Source: JAIEOG01 sp964519985 | GTDB taxonomy: Bacteria > Bdellovibrionota > FAC87 > UBA2466 | Reading direction: 5' to 3' | DNA length: 64,000 nt | Assembly (NCBI GenBank): GCA_964519985.1 | Contig: CAZFMF010000009.1 | Span: 34,013-98,012 of the forward strand | Shown: piece after piece, positions 1 to 8,101 of the stretch | Numbering within the stretch: position 1 is the first letter of the stretch | How the letters are laid out: the number at the start of each line of letters is the position of its first letter | Program-made: the position numbers and the translations under genes | The notes under the pieces: generated by a model | The model's database searches: none | Seen by the model: only the letters and a program-made list of their open reading frames with translations | What the model was told of the DNA's origin: nothing

Positions 1-728
1 AGATTCCGGATAACTACACCGGCACTTTGGAGCCCGGGGCCGGATATCTGGAAGTGGAAAACTGTGTGGGCGCGCACCTGGATCTGGCGCGAAGCCTAGG
101 CGCCGAGACTCGATTTGGAGAGAGTTTTGCTCACTGGGAAAAAACTGCGGGCGGTGTGATTTGCACAACGGATAAAGGGCGGTACGAAGCGAAATATCTC
201 GTGCTAAGTTCCGGCGCCTGGAGTCCGGGCTTACTGGTGGAGACGGGAATGTCTTTGGTCGTCCGCCGGGCTCCGCAGTTTTGGTATCGCGGCGATGCGA
301 GCTTTGAAGAGTCTCGGGGCATGCCGTGTTTTGCGTTCGCCCGTGGAAAAGATTTTATTTACGGTTTTCCGTCTGTACCGGAACTGGGAGTTAAGGTGGC
401 GAGCTACGCGGCGTCGGAAATCGTGGAAGATCCGCTGCACGTTAGTCCCGTGGCTACGGCCGAAGAGAAAAAGACGGTGGAGAGCTATATTCGAGAATTC
501 TTGCCCGGCCTGCAAATGCCGGCCTCACGGGAAAAACTCTGCCTTTACACCCTCACGCAAGATGAAAACTTCCTTGTGGACTGGCACCCAAAAAGCGATC
601 GCGTCTTTGTGACGACGGGTGGTTCGGGACACGCTTTCAAGTTTGTGAGTGTGCTCGGTGAAATCGTGGCCCAGAAACTCCTAGGCCAAACGCTACCCTG
701 GAATCTGGATTTTCTAGCCTTTCGCTAG
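1..728 (+). CDS. FAD-dependent amine/amino-acid oxidase (DAO family), 5' end outside window
   Basis: The reading frame is open from base 3, so the N-terminal half with the dinucleotide-binding GxGxxG lies before the window. The remaining 240 or so residues match the C-terminal half of DAO-fold oxidases (sarcosine oxidase, N-methyltryptophan oxidase, glycine oxidase). Visible landmarks are a substrate-domain strand with FWYRG, the stretch ending LVLSSGAWSP, and the terminal flavin-binding segment with TGGSGHAFKF. The family oxidises C-N bonds with FAD and O2. It lies tail to tail with the PLP decarboxylase, the two stop regions overlapping by 15 bp, and belongs to the putative hydrazine cluster, where such oxidases release the hydrazino acid from an N-N linked amino-acid dimer. 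The substrate is an inference. Confidence 0.85.
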   Translation, partial: IPDNYTGTLEPGAGYLEVENCVGAHLDLARSLGAETRFGESFAHWEKTAGGVICTTDKGRYEAKYLVLSSGAWSPGLLVETGMSLVVRRAPQFWYRGDASFEESRGMPCFAFARGKDFIYGFPSVPELGVKVASYAASEIVEDPLHVSPVATAEEKKTVESYIREFLPGLQMPASREKLCLYTLTQDENFLVDWHPKSDRVFVTTGGSGHAFKFVSVLGEIVAQKLLGQTLPWNLDFLAFR

Positions 729-2147
729 AAAAGCCTGTCGGCCGAGTCTTAGTTCCTCGAGCAAGACTTCTAGGCTTTCGCGATTGGTTTCAAAACTCGG
801 AATGCCCGCGCGCAGAACCCGCTGGCCGGTGTGCTGCAATTGAGTTGGCGTTACCCAGGTCTGGCGGCGTTCGGCAATCCAGGCGGCGAAATCATTCACC
901 TTCTGATCCGTTAGAGCCGCGTCCCAAAAACAGACGACGGGAAACGGTGTGGAATTGAAAAGTGTCCAATCTTCCGCTTTGAGTCGGGCGCGAAGGACTT
1001 CTCCCATCTCGATCTGGTGGCGAAGCACTTTCTGGTACCCCCCGATTCCGTGTCGAGCGAGGGTCAGAAAGAGTTTGAGGCCGATAAAACGCCGAGACCA
1101 TTGGAGACTCTGCTTGTAAGGCTCCGTCCCGGGCGCGTGGTAGGTGGACGTCGGCATGTACGGGCTTTCTTCCGTGCGAAACGCCGCTTCGCGGATACCC
1201 GCATGGCGGGTGAGGAAGAGTCCCGCCCCCATCGGGATGGAAAGCCACTTATGCGCATCGAGCGTCAACGAATCGACTTGGGACGTGCCGGAAAAATAGC
1301 TCGCATATTCTGGGAGCAAAATCGCGGCGCCACCCCAAGCGGCATCCGCATGTAGCCACAAGCCGTAATGTCGGGCGATGACCAAGAGTTTCTCGAGGGG
1401 ATCGAAGGTTCCCGAGCTGGTGGATCCCAGAGTCGCGCAAAGAAAAAGCGGGGTCTTGCTCGCCCGTTGGTCCGCCTTGATTGCGGCCTCGAGCGCGGCC
1501 GTGTCGATTTCCAAAGTACCGGTCACGGGAATCTCGCGCACGCTTTGGCTACCGAGGCCCGACACCATCGCTGCCCGTAAGATGGAATGGTGGGTTTCGC
1601 GGGAAACGTAAATCATCGGTTGCTTGGCCTCGAGGCCATGCGTTTTGTAGCGCGGCCAGCGGTGGTTCAAGGCGCAGAGCAGGGCAGTGTGATTCGCCTC
1701 CGTTCCGCCGGCGGTGAAGCCGCCTTCGGTCGTTTCCGCCGGAAGGCCGAATTGACCCGCAAAAAAGCGGATCAGATGGTCCTCGATTTCCAAGCACGCT
1801 TTGGCGCTGCTACTCGAGGCCAGCTGAGGGTTGAAAGCGGCCACTAGGAAATCAGCGGCTACGCCCAGTGTGGAAGGCGCGGGATTGAAAACCCCGTGGT
1901 AACAAGGGTGCGAGGTCTGCAAAAGGCCGTTCGCCAAGACATCGGAGGTCCAACGTAGAAGGGATTCCGAATCGACGGGCTTTTGAAAGTCAAAAGCAGC
2001 GAGATCGCGTTGGAAAGTGTCGCAGAGCCCCGCCGGAACCACCGGACGGGCGGCCAGGGCGGACCAATGGCGTTCGGTCGCGTCGATCACTTGCTTCCAA
2101 ATTTTGAGACGCTCTTCGCTCCCCAGCCTCAGTTCGGAATCACTCAT
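714..2147 (-). CDS. PLP-dependent amino-acid decarboxylase (group II / AADC family)
   Basis: A 477-residue protein of the normal length for group II decarboxylases (glutamate, aromatic amino-acid and diaminobutyrate decarboxylases). Landmarks are the paired His stacking on the cofactor (ETHHS, about residue 186), the Asp that pairs with the pyridine nitrogen (HADAAW, about 268) and the Schiff-base Lys in DAHKW (about 300). The ATG at 2147 is chosen because it overlaps the stop of the upstream ATP-grasp gene as ATGA, which implies translational coupling. It is the last gene of the GNAT/ATP-grasp/decarboxylase operon. The substrate cannot be read from the sequence. By context it may trim an amino-acid part of a hydrazine-containing product. 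Confidence 0.88.
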   Translation of the reverse strand: MSDSELRLGSEERLKIWKQVIDATERHWSALAARPVVPAGLCDTFQRDLAAFDFQKPVDSESLLRWTSDVLANGLLQTSHPCYHGVFNPAPSTLGVAADFLVAAFNPQLASSSSAKACLEIEDHLIRFFAGQFGLPAETTEGGFTAGGTEANHTALLCALNHRWPRYKTHGLEAKQPMIYVSRETHHSILRAAMVSGLGSQSVREIPVTGTLEIDTAALEAAIKADQRASKTPLFLCATLGSTSSGTFDPLEKLLVIARHYGLWLHADAAWGGAAILLPEYASYFSGTSQVDSLTLDAHKWLSIPMGAGLFLTRHAGIREAAFRTEESPYMPTSTYHAPGTEPYKQSLQWSRRFIGLKLFLTLARHGIGGYQKVLRHQIEMGEVLRARLKAEDWTLFNSTPFPVVCFWDAALTDQKVNDFAAWIAERRQTWVTPTQLQHTGQRVLRAGIPSFETNRESLEVLLEELRLGRQAFLAKG

Positions 2148-3391
2148 TCGTAGGCCAAAACCTTTTCCTGTTCTTCCCATTCTCGTACCTGCGCGTAGTC
2201 GCTCTCGAGCTGCGCCGGATCCTCATGGGCAAGGGCAACGAAACCTGGAACGGTGAAATAGTCCACCGTCGGACCAATTTGCATTCCCGGCGCTTTGATC
2301 CATCGCAGGTAGAAAAAGGAGGGCAGAGCTCGAATGGGCTCATCGCCCGGGAACCCTTTGAGCTTACCCGAACGGTGGGAAATGAGATTTACGCGTAAAG
2401 CATGCTTTTTGAGAGCGTAGGGAGCCGATGCTTTCGTCGCGAAGGAACTGCTATCGACATAGGAGTCTACCGTGAGATCTAAAGGGCCGTAGCCAATGCA
2501 GGCTTGGTTCAATGTGGGGAGACTCATTCCTTGGATCCGGGTGCCCAGTTCGATCAAGCGCGGCCCATCGGTGGTGACCATGATTTCGGTATGGGTCGGA
2601 CCGTATTGGATGCCAAAGGCATCGAGCGTTTTGAGGGCATACTGGTGCACGGGGGTTTCCACTGCGCCGTTCAGCGGGCATAGTTCCGCCCGATCGTAAA
2701 CGAAGTCTTTGCCGTTGAGCGGGCGCTTGCGATGCTTCCAGATGTCGGTAATGTGATGATGCCCATCTCGGGAAACGGAATTGACGAAGTATTCGGTTCC
2801 CGCCAAAAACTCTTGCGCTAGGACCGCATCGTTCATCAGGCCCAGCATATTCGTTTTACCTACGATCGCCGAGACCGCCGCGGCGATTTCTTCGGGCGTC
2901 CGACAGACCGCCACGTGATCCGTTCCTGCACTTTCGAGCGGTTTGACCACAATGCGATCGAAACCGGAATCCTCTTTCCATTGGGAAATCGCGCCCGGCG
3001 AATCGGACCGCATCTGCCGGGCAACCGGTAGATCGCAGCGGCGGGCATTCTCGATCATTTCGTACTTGTTGCGGCGCGCTGCGCTCTTTTCCGAGCCATT
3101 GGTCGGTAGGCCTAAGACTTCGCTTAGGTGATCGGCCAACGGAACTCCGGTTTCCGTGCCCGGCAAGACGGCGAAGATGGAAAAGTCCTTCAACTTATTG
3201 ACTAGGGTATTCACGTTTCCATCAAACGGAAAATTGGCCACGTAATCGGTGGGGACAAAACTGGGCTTTAGCACCGGAAAAATTTCCGGCGTGCTTTGCA
3301 CGTGGACGCAGTCGAATCCTTTTTCCCGAAACATGGGCGGCAAAAAATTCCCCGAGGAATAGCCATCTACCATCAGTATTGTTTTTTTCAC
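2144..3391 (-). CDS. ATP-grasp carboxylate-amine ligase
   Basis: The 415-residue product has the ATP-grasp layout: a preATP N-domain starting KKTILMVDGYSSG, an ATP-binding domain with VVKPLESAGTDHV, and the metal/phosphate segment ending HTEIMVTTDGPRLIELGTR. The family joins a carboxylate to an amine through an acyl phosphate. The GTG at 3391 is preferred over a longer upstream TTG or ATG: a GGAG sits 8 nt ahead, and the GTG overlaps the GNAT stop as GTGA. It resembles the stand-alone L-amino-acid ligases of peptide natural products. In this cluster it could acylate the hydrazine or couple a second amino acid. That role is inferred from context only. Confidence 0.87.
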   Translation of the reverse strand: MKKTILMVDGYSSGNFLPPMFREKGFDCVHVQSTPEIFPVLKPSFVPTDYVANFPFDGNVNTLVNKLKDFSIFAVLPGTETGVPLADHLSEVLGLPTNGSEKSAARRNKYEMIENARRCDLPVARQMRSDSPGAISQWKEDSGFDRIVVKPLESAGTDHVAVCRTPEEIAAAVSAIVGKTNMLGLMNDAVLAQEFLAGTEYFVNSVSRDGHHHITDIWKHRKRPLNGKDFVYDRAELCPLNGAVETPVHQYALKTLDAFGIQYGPTHTEIMVTTDGPRLIELGTRIQGMSLPTLNQACIGYGPLDLTVDSYVDSSSFATKASAPYALKKHALRVNLISHRSGKLKGFPGDEPIRALPSFFYLRWIKAPGMQIGPTVDYFTVPGFVALAHEDPAQLESDYAQVREWEEQEKVLAYE

Positions 3392-3966
3392 TTCTGATTT
3401 CTCCAATCTGAATCTAAGAGCGAATAAAGCAAGCTGTCGCAAAAACAGTTCTCATACGGATTGAACGAGAAGCTGCGTCGATGGCCTTCCTTCTTGAACC
3501 CGAGTTTCTCAAACAGGCGAATCGAAGGCTGGTTCGCCGGAGCAATTCCCGCTTCAATACTATGGAGTTGCATCGTTTCGAAAGAATACGCAATGATCGT
3601 GCGAATGGCTTCAGACATCAATCCCTGGCCCGAAAACTCGGGGAGGATTTTAGCGCCTATTTCTCCGCGCGCCCGGGCGCGGTCGAAACGCCAGAAACCC
3701 GCGTCCCCAATCAGGCGTCCGAAGGTGCGGTCGAAAAGTCCCCACCGCACGGCCGTTCCTTCGGCCAACCAGGACTGGAGTTGGCGGATGGTGGCGAGAG
3801 TCGTTTGCGGTTCTTGGTGCGCACGAATGCCGTAGGCTTTCATCACCTGAAGATCGGAGCAAAGCGCAAAGTAATCCGGAGCATCGGACTCGCGAATCTC
3901 GCGAAGGAGAAGACGCCGAGTTTCGAGCGTAGGAACGTTATTTATTGTTACGGCCGGTCGCAGCAT
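3388..3966 (-). CDS. GNAT acetyltransferase (RimJ/RimL type)
   Basis: A 192-residue GNAT of the RimJ/RimL subgroup (Acetyltransf_3). It shows LETRRLLLREI at the N-terminus, the acetyl-CoA loop in PEFSGQGLMSEAI, and the typical closing segment NQPSIRLFEKLGFKKEGHRR. The ATG at 3966 puts the conserved TRRL motif about 15 residues in. Longer starts would run further into the divergent gene. It is the first gene of the three-gene operon and its stop overlaps the next start. N-acyltransferases occur in related hydrazine pathways, where they acylate hydrazinoacetate. Self-protection by acetylating a toxic product is an alternative. Confidence 0.82.
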   Translation of the reverse strand: MLRPAVTINNVPTLETRRLLLREIRESDAPDYFALCSDLQVMKAYGIRAHQEPQTTLATIRQLQSWLAEGTAVRWGLFDRTFGRLIGDAGFWRFDRARARGEIGAKILPEFSGQGLMSEAIRTIIAYSFETMQLHSIEAGIAPANQPSIRLFEKLGFKKEGHRRSFSFNPYENCFCDSLLYSLLDSDWRNQK

Positions 3967-3970
3967 AGAG

Positions 3971-5974
3971 TTGTCGGTTCCGGGTACCCCCATATATAAG
4001 GAGGTAAGTGAGGCCAGTGGGGGCGTCAAAGTGTTCGTTCAAAAACTCGATTCCAGTAAATTCACCGAAGCCTACGGTATCTATTGCCAAAGCTTGTACC
4101 CCAAGCCCGAGCAATCCATCCGCACGCCGTTTGGCACAACGTTCTGTGAAATCCCGGTTGGCGGGTTTACCGCCCGACATTCGCACCACGAAACGGAGAC
4201 CTTTCTGCTTCTGGAGGGGCGGGGCAGGATGACGATCGCCGAGGAGAGTCGCGACGTAGCCGCCGGCGATCTGATTTTGATTCCATCGCACTCGGCCCAC
4301 CGACTCGACAACCTGGTGGAAACCCCCCTACGCTTTGTTTCGTTTTACTGGACGCATGCGTTGATTTCGCCAATGGCCGAACGCACCTTGGTGATTCCGG
4401 CGCCACCGACCCCAAATGGCCCGCTACACGTGGGCCATCTTTCGGGCCCATATCTCGCGGCGGATGTGTACACCCGCTATGCGCACCTTTGCGGTTCGCA
4501 AGCGCAATTTGTGATGAGCACCGATGACAACCAATGTTATGTGCCCGCCAAAGGGAGGCAACTAGCGATCTCGAGCGAAGAAGTGGTGGGACGGTTCACA
4601 CCCCTGATTGCCACCGCCCTTTCGCGCTTCGGCTGTACGGTTCATCAACGCCTGCAGCCGTTGGGAAAGGCGGATTACACCCGCTATGTGCAGGAACGTT
4701 TCGAGTCGCTCGTGAAAGCGGGCAAGGTTGAGCTGCGCAAAGAGCTCGCGGCCCAATGTATTGAGACCGGACAGTTTATTTACGGGGCGCAGATCTCCGG
4801 GAACTGCCCGCATTGCGGGCAGGGCACGAGCGGCAACGGCTGCGAGGCGTGTGGACACTACAACCACGCCAGCGACCTAAAGAATCCGATTTCGCAGCTG
4901 GGGTCGCAAGGTGTGCAGCTGGTGGAGACCGAACGGTACGTTTTCCCTTTATCGCAGTACGCGGACTCGCTCAAACGATCCCTTTCGCAGATTGCGATGC
5001 ACCCGAGGCTGCGGGCTTTCTACGAGTCGTACCTAGCGGAAGGTCTGCCCGATGTGGCCGTCAGCCAGCATGGGAGCTGGGGAATTCCGTGCCCGGAACG
5101 TCCGGGTCAAGTGCTGTACGAATGGTTTGAAATGGCGGCGTGCTACCTCTATCTCGCGGGTGGTGCGAGCGAGGGCCAAACGTCACACTGGGTGAATCCG
5201 CGGGATGCGGTGGTGCAGACGTTTGGCATCGACAATAGCTTTTTCTACGGATTCTTAGTTCCCGCGCTCATCGAGCAGATGCAGCCGAACGCACAGCTCC
5301 CGAAGGCATTTTTATTCAATTTTTTCTATCGTCTAGAGGGAAAAAAATTTTCGACGAGCCGCGGCCACGCAATTTGGGGCCACGAGATTTTGGAAAGCGT
5401 TCCCGCGGATCCGCTCCGCTTTTTTCTCGCGCTGACTCGGGCCGAAGATGCGGAAAGCGATTTTTCTCTGTCGGCCTTTGGATCGTTTGTGGACTCGGAA
5501 CTCGTCGACCGTTGGGAATCTCAAATCGAATCGCTCGCCAAGTTCTCGGACCCAAGCTTTTCAAAAAAGGCTCCCCTGAGCGGCGAAGAGGAGCGCTTTT
5601 TGTGGAACGTCGACCAACAAGTCGAGAAAATCCACGAGGCGTATAGTGCCGAACGGTTTTCATTGAATTCCGTGGCCCGCGGCTTGTTGACCGTACAGGA
5701 CCACATCCGTCGCCACTCCCAGTGCTATGCGCTCACGGCGTCGAGCGCCTCACCGAATGCCGAGTTTGTCGTTCTTTCCGCTTTGCGGCTGTGGGCGCAG
5801 TTGTTGCGTCCTTTGATGCCGGGGTATGCGTCGCGGCTTTCCGATGCTTTCGGGCCCACGCAATCTCTCTTTGCAGTATCGCTTTCCGAAAGCGTTTCGT
5901 TCAAAGCTGCGGATCTGCCTCTGACATCGATGCGCCACGCGCAAGAAAGCCTAAGGAAGTATCGAGGGGTTTGA
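3971..5974 (+). CDS. Cupin / methionyl-tRNA-synthetase-like fusion, candidate hydrazine (N-N bond) synthetase
   Basis: A two-domain protein of about 650 residues. Residues 20-130 form a cupin with a metal-binding set (H70, H72, E76 region and H110). Residues 138-640 form a complete class I MetRS-like unit: HVGH at 153-156 (HIGH motif), a zinc knuckle with Cys 279, 282, 291 and 294, KFSTS at 459-463 (KMSKS), and an alpha-helical anticodon-domain remnant. This domain order is known from Spb40 (s56-p1) and homologues in triacsin and formycin/pyrazofurin clusters, which use ATP to join an N-hydroxylated diamino acid to a second amino acid through an N-N bond. The flanking amine oxidases fit that pathway. 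The start is uncertain: TTG 3971 lacks a clear ribosome site, while a strong AAGGAGGT at 3998-4005 precedes no in-frame start until GTG 4031. No ordinary MetRS role is expected. Confidence 0.88.
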   Translation: MSVPGTPIYKEVSEASGGVKVFVQKLDSSKFTEAYGIYCQSLYPKPEQSIRTPFGTTFCEIPVGGFTARHSHHETETFLLLEGRGRMTIAEESRDVAAGDLILIPSHSAHRLDNLVETPLRFVSFYWTHALISPMAERTLVIPAPPTPNGPLHVGHLSGPYLAADVYTRYAHLCGSQAQFVMSTDDNQCYVPAKGRQLAISSEEVVGRFTPLIATALSRFGCTVHQRLQPLGKADYTRYVQERFESLVKAGKVELRKELAAQCIETGQFIYGAQISGNCPHCGQGTSGNGCEACGHYNHASDLKNPISQLGSQGVQLVETERYVFPLSQYADSLKRSLSQIAMHPRLRAFYESYLAEGLPDVAVSQHGSWGIPCPERPGQVLYEWFEMAACYLYLAGGASEGQTSHWVNPRDAVVQTFGIDNSFFYGFLVPALIEQMQPNAQLPKAFLFNFFYRLEGKKFSTSRGHAIWGHEILESVPADPLRFFLALTRAEDAESDFSLSAFGSFVDSELVDRWESQIESLAKFSDPSFSKKAPLSGEEERFLWNVDQQVEKIHEAYSAERFSLNSVARGLLTVQDHIRRHSQCYALTASSASPNAEFVVLSALRLWAQLLRPLMPGYASRLSDAFGPTQSLFAVSLSESVSFKAADLPLTSMRHAQESLRKYRGV

Positions 5975-7041
5975 TGGCGGGGTATGATGTCATTGTCTTG
6001 GGGGGCGGCGCCGTCGGCGCTTCGACTCTCTTCCACCTAAGCCGTTCAAACCGCAAGGCGCTCTTGCTGGAAAAGATGGCCGGCTACGGACGCGGGGCGA
6101 CGGGATCCTGGGGCTCGCTTCTGCGCTGCTTCCACATGAATACGCAAACGACCGTGTCCGCGACCGAGAGTCTTCCGTTCTATTTGGAGTTTGAGAAGCA
6201 CACGGGTCGGCCGTTTGTGTGGAATCGGACGGGATCGTTATATTTCATCCGCCGCGATGAGAGCGAATCGTTCGACACCCATTTTTCGACGCTAAAGAAT
6301 TCCACTTTGGAATCCCATTTGATCGAAGCCAAAGAAGGAAAACAACGCTTTCCCCAATTCACTTGGTACCAGGACGACCTGGCGATCTACGAACCCAATG
6401 CGGGAGTGGCCTGCCCGTGGAGCACCACCGAAAGCTGGATTCGTGCCGCCGAGAAAAACGGGGCGGAAGCGCGTTTGAATACGGAAATCACTGATGTCGA
6501 AACAAAGAACGGGCGAGTCACGGCCGTACGGACGAGTTCCGGCGAACGGATTGAATGTGGTCAGCTCGTCTTGGCGACGGGGGTTTGGACTTGCAACTGG
6601 CTGGCGAAGCTGGGGATTGCATCGAAAGTGACAACGAAATCCATTCAGCTCAATCGATTTTGTCGGCGGCACCACCATCTGAGCTCCCCTTTTTTCATCG
6701 ATAAGAACGCCGAGACCTTTGGCCATGCTTCCAACAATGGCTCGTTCATCGGCGGCTATTTGAAACCCGAGGCCAAACAGTCCACCGAACGGGTGAATCA
6801 CCTAAGCTTAAAGGACGCGAGCGTGGCCAAGCAGAAGATTGCGCACCGTTTGCCGTGGGTAAAAAGCGCCACGCTCGAAGGCGGAATTCGCGCCTTGGAA
6901 AGCTATACCGAGTCCACCAACGGGGTGGTGGATTCCGATGCCTCCCTTCCCAACTTGATCATTTCGGCGGGCTGGAGTTGCTCCGGGTTCACCCTCGCGC
7001 CGTTGATCGGCCGAAAAGTCGCCGACCGGGTTTTGGCCTAG
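5974..7041 (+). CDS. FAD-dependent amine/amino-acid oxidase (DAO/glycine-oxidase family)
   Basis: A complete 355-residue DAO-fold flavoenzyme. It begins with the Rossmann motif VIVLGGGAVGAS and ends with the flavin-binding segment ISAGWSCSGFTLAP. The ATG overlaps the last base of the cupin-MetRS stop (TGATG), so the two proteins are translationally coupled and probably act in sequence. In known hydrazine pathways an oxidase of this family cleaves the C-N bond of the N-N linked dimer to free a hydrazino acid. A second oxidase, as in the formycin pathway, can oxidise the product further. This cluster also has two. Confidence 0.87.
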   Translation: MAGYDVIVLGGGAVGASTLFHLSRSNRKALLLEKMAGYGRGATGSWGSLLRCFHMNTQTTVSATESLPFYLEFEKHTGRPFVWNRTGSLYFIRRDESESFDTHFSTLKNSTLESHLIEAKEGKQRFPQFTWYQDDLAIYEPNAGVACPWSTTESWIRAAEKNGAEARLNTEITDVETKNGRVTAVRTSSGERIECGQLVLATGVWTCNWLAKLGIASKVTTKSIQLNRFCRRHHHLSSPFFIDKNAETFGHASNNGSFIGGYLKPEAKQSTERVNHLSLKDASVAKQKIAHRLPWVKSATLEGGIRALESYTESTNGVVDSDASLPNLIISAGWSCSGFTLAPLIGRKVADRVLA

Positions 7042-7105
7042 TTCGAATTCCCCCTTGTTTCCAATGACTGAGGTCGGTACAACAATCCTCAAATAAGGGG
7101 GGAGT

Positions 7106-7528
7106 TTGCGGAAACTATTCTGGCTATTGGCCATCCTATTCACTTCTCAATCTCATGCTTGCCGGGTCGTCTGCGGGGACGATCAGGGGATTTGGCATCT
7201 CGTCGGCCAAGCCTCGGGAATCGGCTTTAAGCTGATTCGCGGGACGAAAGGAGCCGAAAGCCTACCCGATATCGAGGATTTAGCTTGTGCGCTCCATTCC
7301 GTAGATGAAGAACACGAACGGCTTTTGAACCATTGCGAAGGCCTGGTGGATGGGGGAAAAGTGGTCGTGCGTACGGAAATTGTGAACCGCCAACGGCTCA
7401 ATCCGAGAACTCGCGGGACGGAGACCGTCGACGCATTCACTTGGGTGATCGAAACGGGCGGCCCGAAACCTACGGCCACGCGACGCGAGTTCCTGCTTTC
7501 GGAGTGCGGGAGCTCCGAAGGCCGTTAA
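7106..7528 (+). CDS. Small exported protein of unknown function
   Basis: A 140-residue protein starting at TTG behind a purine-rich AAGGGGGGAG ribosome site. It has a Sec signal peptide (MRKLFWLLAILFTSQSHA) and then a Cys-containing mature domain starting CRVVCGDDQG. I recognise no family. It follows the biosynthetic operon by 64 bp in the same direction, but its secretion signal argues against a direct pathway role. It ends inside a strong hairpin shared with the convergent lipocalin-like gene. Confidence 0.6.
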   Translation: MRKLFWLLAILFTSQSHACRVVCGDDQGIWHLVGQASGIGFKLIRGTKGAESLPDIEDLACALHSVDEEHERLLNHCEGLVDGGKVVVRTEIVNRQRLNPRTRGTETVDAFTWVIETGGPKPTATRREFLLSECGSSEGR

Positions 7529-7574
7529 CGGTTGGGGGCTGCGGTGCTCATTCCGCCGCCCCCTGGAACCGTTA
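7525..7574. terminator. Bidirectional hairpin between convergent genes
   Basis: Arms TAACGGTTGGGGGC and GCCCCCTGGAACCGTTA pair around a short loop with one small bulge. The hairpin overlaps both stop codons, so it can end transcription in both directions. There is no long T tract. Confidence 0.65.
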
Positions 7575-8009
7575 GTTTCGAGTCCAGCGAATCCACAGCG
7601 AGTCCTTGGGGCCGAACGGACCCGTGAGAACGAGCTCGTAGTCGGTCACGCGTTCGATCTTTCGGTAGACCTGTTGGCCAATCAACGGTTCAAATGACGC
7701 GTTAGTGACTCCCTTGTAGATCGCGCCACACTTTTCGTAATAGGTTCCGGCGTAGAAAAATTTTCTACCGTAACTATCCGCCGGCTCGGGAGCCGTCGCC
7801 GCTTTCTTCGGGCAGTTGATCGAGGTGGAAACAAATCCTGAAGCCTCATACATCAAGATTCCATTTGCGCCTTTACAGAACTCGCTCTCTTCCCCCGACT
7901 CGGAAATCACTTTCCACTCCGCGAGGCGCCAGACCCCCTCAATCTTAGGCGTCTCCGCGCGGGCGGCCATCGCCAAGCCGAATAGAATTGCTGCCAAACG
8001 TAATTTCAT
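7572..8009 (-). CDS. Exported lipocalin-like domain protein
   Basis: A 145-residue product with a signal peptide (MKLRLAAILFGLAMAARA) and a lipocalin-like beta-barrel segment: IEGVWRLAEWKV, then GILMYEASGFVSTSIN. The pattern is that of the Lipocalin_5 family, whose function is generally unknown. The ATG at 8009 follows AGGAGGA. It is divergent from a LysR regulator 92 bp away and is a likely target of it. Confidence 0.72.
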   Translation of the reverse strand: MKLRLAAILFGLAMAARAETPKIEGVWRLAEWKVISESGEESEFCKGANGILMYEASGFVSTSINCPKKAATAPEPADSYGRKFFYAGTYYEKCGAIYKGVTNASFEPLIGQQVYRKIERVTDYELVLTGPFGPKDSLWIRWTRN

Positions 8010-8070
8010 TTTTCTGTCCTCCTGAAGGCCAGGTAACCGCTTGCCGATCGTTGTGAAAATGATAATGATT

Positions 8071-8086
8071 CGAACGGAATCGTTCG
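8071..8086. promoter_or_regulatory. Inverted repeat in divergent promoter region
   Basis: CGAACG, 4-nt spacer, CGTTCG: a perfect 6-bp inverted repeat between the lipocalin-like gene and the LysR gene. It is a candidate operator. The adjacent GATAATGATT (8061-8070) resembles half a Fur box, but this is weak. Confidence 0.35.
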
Positions 8087-8101
8087 TGGTTGGGCAATAA
8101 A

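Noticed and set aside
4008..4232. Short frame from GTG 4008 behind a perfect ribosome site
   Set aside because: The peptide has no protein-like pattern and lies wholly inside the conserved cupin domain. It is kept only as a note on the start problem.
3971..5974. Annotation as an ordinary methionyl-tRNA synthetase
   Set aside because: The N-terminal cupin, coupling to an amine oxidase and biosynthetic neighbours point to a specialised ligase instead.
8061..8070. Possible Fur box before the LysR gene
   Set aside because: Only about half of the consensus is present and no iron gene is nearby.
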